This document shows positions 5,612 to 8,701 of a stretch of DNA of 8,701 nt, one piece after another; within the stretch, counting starts at the first letter, position 1, and every line of letters begins with the position of its first letter. The stretch comes from Saprospirales bacterium. GTDB taxonomy: Bacteria > Bacteroidota > Bacteroidia > Chitinophagales > JADJOU01. The stretch is from positions 1-8,701 of the forward strand of contig CANHJR010000036.1 in NCBI GenBank assembly GCA_947461165.1. The letters are read 5' to 3'. The notes beneath the pieces are model-generated. The model saw only the letters and a program-made list of their open reading frames with translations. It did not search any database and had not been told where the DNA came from. The position numbers were made by a program, and so were the translations under genes.

Positions 5612-7618
5612 ATGCCAAAACGTTTTCTCCTTACTAAGCTTCTTTTTTTCAAGACATTTCTTGGATTCAGCCTAGGTATCGTCATTTCTGATCAACTTTC
5701 AGTTTGGGCTTGGTTTGTTTTACCCGTTCTGATTTTTATTAGTTACATATTTATTGCGAAACGTTTCAAAATTTCACGATCCAAGATTGGTGAAGCTTCA
5801 TTTTTTTTGATCATCATTTTCGCAGGAATTGGATTTCATTATTGGAATTGGCATTTACCACAGCAGAAAGCCTTATTAGAACTGTCACGCTGTTTTCAGT
5901 CGGAGACCGAATTGCTCATGGTCATCAAAGAAAAGCCGATAGCCAAATCCAAATCCTGGAAAATTGAAGGAACTATCGTTCAAGCCCATAGAGATGGGCA
6001 TACGATTCAATTGTCTCAAAAACTCATTCTCTATATACCAAAATCTATTCCGACTGATTCCTTTGGATATGGCGATGTTTTGGGGTTTCGCTCTAGACTT
6101 CAACAACCGACCAAGCCAAATTATGATTTTGAATTTGACTATGCGAATTGGTTGGCGCGAAAACACATCTTTGCAACAGCATACACTCAAGACCTGGTCC
6201 GGGTGTCGAGTAAGCTATCGATTCTCCAACAGGCGTTATATCTTCCAAAAAGGATTCGCGATTTTTATGAAGATAAAATTGATCAGTACGTAAAGGATTC
6301 CAACAGTCATGATATTGCAAAGTCAATATTAATAGGAGTTCGGACGGAAATAGATCAGGAATTGATGAATGCATACTCGGACACGGGAACGATCCATATC
6401 CTATCTGTCTCTGGTCTCCATTTTGCCATTCTTATTGGGATAATCGGCTATTTTCTTGGAATAATTATTCCAAAAAAGCCAAGAACCTTATTTTTCATCA
6501 AGCATTCTGTTTCCTTCCTTTATGCATTGGTTACAGGCTTCAGTCCACCCGTTTTTCGAAGTTTTCTGATGTTTCTTTTGCTTGATGTTCAGAAGTTTTC
6601 GCGTGTGTCACCATCGTCGCTCAATGTTTTGTTTCTAAGCGCTTGGATGATTTTACTATTTGATACCAATTTGCTTTTTGACATTGGGTTTCAGCTTAGC
6701 TATATCGCTATTCTTGGATTGATTATATGGCAAAACAGCTCATCTTGGCTTTTGACCTCAAAATATTGGATTATAAACAAAATCTGGGAAGCGACTACTG
6801 CTCTGCTTATTGCTTCTGCTTTCACAGCTCCAGTAGTTATTTACTATTTTCATCAACTACCGATTCTCGGACTCTTTTCCAATTATATTGTGATTCCATT
6901 GACAACGCTGATAATGGGCTGTGGTTTTGCGCTGATGATTTGCCCATGGTCTGAAAGTCTTATGGAGGTCCTTGGATTCGTTTTGTCTTGGTTGTTGGAA
7001 TTTCAGAATGCAATTATTATCTGGTTTGCACATCTTCCTTTTGCTGTTCTAGACTATTTGTGGCTTCATTTTTGGGAGCTAGTTATCTTATTGATTGCAT
7101 TTATTGGGTTCAATTTCTTTTTCATTTTTCGTTCAAAAATCGAACTGCGTTTTTTCCTTATCACCTGTTTAATTTTTTTGATTTTCTCGATCTTTCGATC
7201 ACGATTCCAATTTCAGACAAGCGAGTGGTATCTTATTCCAAATAGCAAGCACTTAGCTTTTGCCTATAGGGAGCATAAAAAATTGATTGTTTTTGCAGAT
7301 AGTTTAGATGAGCGGTCTCGGCTATTTTTCATCAAACCCCTACAATCCAAAGAACAAATCCGAGACTCCGATATGCAAATCGTTCCATTATATTCGCGGT
7401 TGACAAATCGAAGTATGAAGTTCAGTCCTAACATAGAAAATCAGCCACAATATCTCATTTTGGCACGCGAAAATCGAATACAATGGAAAACGATCATTCC
7501 AAGTCGTGACTCCTTTGTTTTATCACCAAGTTTAGGCAGTTATTATTTGGAGGCTGCAGCGGATTCTATTCAGATTCATCATAAAAAGATCGTTTCTTTA
7601 AATAAAAAAGCGCCCTGA
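5612..7618 (+). CDS. comEC: ComEC/Rec2-family DNA uptake channel, without metallo-beta-lactamase domain
   Basis: ComEC forms the inner-membrane channel that carries single-stranded DNA into the cytoplasm during natural transformation. The 668-residue product begins with hydrophobic segments (~10-48 and 62-78), then a soluble DUF4131/OB-like part (~95-195) ending in the family's FDYANWLARKHIFATAY (175-191). The competence domain (~235-510) is clear: ILIGVRTEI (239-247), LSVSGLHFAILIG (264-276), TGFSPPVFRSFLMF (308-321), LFDIGFQLSYIAILG (355-369) and YYFHQLPILGLFSNYIVIPL (411-430), with several more transmembrane helices to ~530. The last ~135 residues are soluble and show no HxHxDH metal motif, so the metallo-beta-lactamase domain of the Bacillus protein is absent, as I recall for many Bacteroidetes homologues. 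ATG 5612 is used because ATG 5601 is in another frame. Translation is likely coupled to the upstream gene. The last two sense codons and the stop lie in a hairpin that serves the opposite strand. Confidence 0.94.
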   Translation: MPKRFLLTKLLFFKTFLGFSLGIVISDQLSVWAWFVLPVLIFISYIFIAKRFKISRSKIGEASFFLIIIFAGIGFHYWNWHLPQQKALLELSRCFQSETELLMVIKEKPIAKSKSWKIEGTIVQAHRDGHTIQLSQKLILYIPKSIPTDSFGYGDVLGFRSRLQQPTKPNYDFEFDYANWLARKHIFATAYTQDLVRVSSKLSILQQALYLPKRIRDFYEDKIDQYVKDSNSHDIAKSILIGVRTEIDQELMNAYSDTGTIHILSVSGLHFAILIGIIGYFLGIIIPKKPRTLFFIKHSVSFLYALVTGFSPPVFRSFLMFLLLDVQKFSRVSPSSLNVLFLSAWMILLFDTNLLFDIGFQLSYIAILGLIIWQNSSSWLLTSKYWIINKIWEATTALLIASAFTAPVVIYYFHQLPILGLFSNYIVIPLTTLIMGCGFALMICPWSESLMEVLGFVLSWLLEFQNAIIIWFAHLPFAVLDYLWLHFWELVILLIAFIGFNFFFIFRSKIELRFFLITCLIFLIFSIFRSRFQFQTSEWYLIPNSKHLAFAYREHKKLIVFADSLDERSRLFFIKPLQSKEQIRDSDMQIVPLYSRLTNRSMKFSPNIENQPQYLILARENRIQWKTIIPSRDSFVLSPSLGSYYLEAAADSIQIHHKKIVSLNKKAP

Positions 7619-7630
7619 TAGAGGACGCTT
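7604..7630 (-). terminator. Minus-strand terminator of the PpiD-like gene, overlapping the comEC 3' end
   Basis: AAGCGCCCT (7608-7616) pairs with AGGACGCTT (7622-7630) around a five-base loop, nine positions with one mismatch. Read on the minus strand, the hairpin is followed by six T residues (plus-strand A-run 7604-7609), so it is oriented to end the minus-strand gene that stops at 7655. On the plus strand it is followed by CTAAAATATT, which is not a terminator tail. The stem includes the last two sense codons and the stop of comEC. Confidence 0.75.
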
Positions 7631-7654
7631 CTAAAATATTAAATTGATTTTTTA

Positions 7655-8701
7655 TTAAAATATATTTGAACGATTGTCTTTGATTTTTGCATTGTTCATC
7701 ATACTTTCCACAACTCCTTGACTTGATTGCATCATTTGATTCAATTGTGTTTTAAGCTGAAGTGTTTCTGCTGGAGTACTTACAGCAGGATTTACCTTGA
7801 TAGGACTCACCTTGAAGACACCTGCATTTCCCTTTATTGGTTTTGATATCTTGCCAGCCGCCAATGCAGTAGCCACAACAGCAACTGTCGGCTCAGGTGA
7901 AGCACCTAGAATTGAATTCTTCACTCCAATACCAGTTCCAGTTGAAACCTGCGTTCCGTTTTTGGTTGCAATTTCTGCTAGACTGTTGCCAGACAATTTC
8001 TCGCCAACTAGTTTAAATGCTTTTTCTTTTTTATATTCTTTTATGACGTCTTCCTTCACATCTACAAATTCAATTTGATCTCGTGAACGAATACCTTGAT
8101 GCCCGCAATAAACATAGTTATTACCAATCTGCATCATGCCAGATATAGCACCTGCTTTCGAATCAAATGCCCAACGCACTGCCTCTCGCGAATTCCCGTC
8201 CAAGCCTTCAATGTTACCACTGTTTTGAGCTAATAAAGCAGCTGTAGTGAATGAACCAGGATTGTTTTTACCTAATTTGATGATATCCGCTGGTGTTTTG
8301 CACTTCGCGATAAACTGGCTTGCTTGAGTGTAAATTGCATTTTGAGTACCAGTCGAAGGTGCGTAAGCCTGTGACAACTGTCCAATCTGAACTGCTGGTT
8401 TATTTCCAGGGAAACCAACTACATTCAGAATTCTGACATCTTGCTGACTAGGTGATTTGAAATATTTGCGCGAACCTCCAAAGAAGAAAACCTCTGGATT
8501 CCAAGTGTTTTCTGCTCTTGTGATCCACATTGGTGCTGCTTGACCTCTATCGGCTGAAAATTGTTGAGCGATAGCATTGTAATCCATATTTAAGGTATCA
8601 AGCATTTTGAATATACTATCAACCAGTTTCATACGAGCAGTAATTGCTTGCTGATTTTGTAAAATATCCTTGAATGATATTGTAATAGCCTGAACAAGTA
8701 C
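7655..8701 (-). CDS. PpiD/SurA-type periplasmic peptidylprolyl isomerase, C-terminal part (truncated at window edge)
   Basis: The frame runs open off the right edge (23 codons before Met 8630-8632 with no stop), so that Met is internal and the N-terminus, with the expected membrane anchor and SurA-like chaperone domain, is missing. The visible 348 residues match the C-terminal half of Bacteroidetes PpiD-like proteins, membrane-anchored periplasmic folding factors. Counting from the window edge: QAITISF (4-10) at the first parvulin strand position; DYNAIAQQFSAD (40-51); PSTGTQNAIYTQASQF (115-130); REAVRWAFDSKAGAISGM (172-189), resembling the 'VrWaF..k.GdVS' motif; then EPTVAVVATALAAGKISKPI (270-289) and KGNAGVFKV (290-298), a second PPIase-like repeat; and a KDNRSNIF tail. 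The parvulin 'HIL' histidine and the 'GGDLGWF' loop are not seen in the first repeat, so catalysis there is doubtful and a chaperone role is more likely. A hairpin terminator follows 24 bases after the stop. Confidence 0.85.
   Translation of the reverse strand, partial: VLVQAITISFKDILQNQQAITARMKLVDSIFKMLDTLNMDYNAIAQQFSADRGQAAPMWITRAENTWNPEVFFFGGSRKYFKSPSQQDVRILNVVGFPGNKPAVQIGQLSQAYAPSTGTQNAIYTQASQFIAKCKTPADIIKLGKNNPGSFTTAALLAQNSGNIEGLDGNSREAVRWAFDSKAGAISGMMQIGNNYVYCGHQGIRSRDQIEFVDVKEDVIKEYKKEKAFKLVGEKLSGNSLAEIATKNGTQVSTGTGIGVKNSILGASPEPTVAVVATALAAGKISKPIKGNAGVFKVSPIKVNPAVSTPAETLQLKTQLNQMMQSSQGVVESMMNNAKIKDNRSNIF

Noticed and set aside
8630..8632. ATG (minus strand) as the start of the last gene
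   Set aside because: The frame stays open for 23 more codons to the edge, and those codons look like the first parvulin strand. The Met is internal.
1..8701. Mobile element, CRISPR array, tRNA/rRNA, toxin-antitoxin or phage-defence genes
   Set aside because: No repeats with regular spacing, no transposase or integrase motifs, no RNA-gene signatures and no unexplained ORF cluster are visible. All substantial ORFs are housekeeping or envelope genes.

Overview
The window looks like an ordinary stretch of chromosome from a member of the Bacteroidetes (Bacteroidota). Three things point there. The first gene carries a choice-of-anchor L domain. Promoter-like TAnnTTTG boxes, the -7 element of this phylum, precede rplS and queE. 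Several proteins are of Bacteroidetes type: a DUF5723-like outer-membrane protein, a ComEC without the metallo-beta-lactamase domain, and a PpiD-like folding factor. The DNA is AT-rich, and Shine-Dalgarno sequences are mostly absent. I cannot name genus or species.

Layout, left to right. Positions 2-1054 (+) hold the 3' part of a cell-surface gene joining a choice-of-anchor L domain to a C-terminal OmpA peptidoglycan-binding domain; its start lies off the left edge. Next is queE (1093-1713, +), the radical-SAM enzyme of 7-deazaguanine (queuosine) synthesis. It converges with a secreted, probably outer-membrane beta-barrel protein (1748-3115, -). A 338-base gap (3116-3453) shows no gene. It is followed by a family 4 glycosyltransferase (3454-4596, -). 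That gene diverges from rplS (4717-5076, +), which encodes ribosomal protein L19, has a clear promoter box, and ends at a strong hairpin terminator. Then come a RidA-family deaminase (5186-5599, +) and comEC (5612-7618, +), only 12 bases apart and probably co-transcribed. A PpiD/SurA-type peptidylprolyl isomerase (-) occupies 7655 to the right edge and continues beyond it. Its terminator hairpin lies over the last codons of comEC.

The genes do not form one pathway. Four of the eight concern the envelope or export (OmpA fusion, outer-membrane protein, periplasmic isomerase, DNA-uptake channel). The rest are housekeeping: tRNA modification, the ribosome, enamine/imine deamination and glycosylation. 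I found no mobile element, CRISPR array, tRNA, rRNA or defence system, and no evidence for a new multi-gene system. The points worth a second look are small: a choice-of-anchor L/OmpA fusion, a possibly leaderless queE transcript, a parvulin domain that appears to have lost conserved residues, and a terminator embedded in a neighbouring coding sequence.
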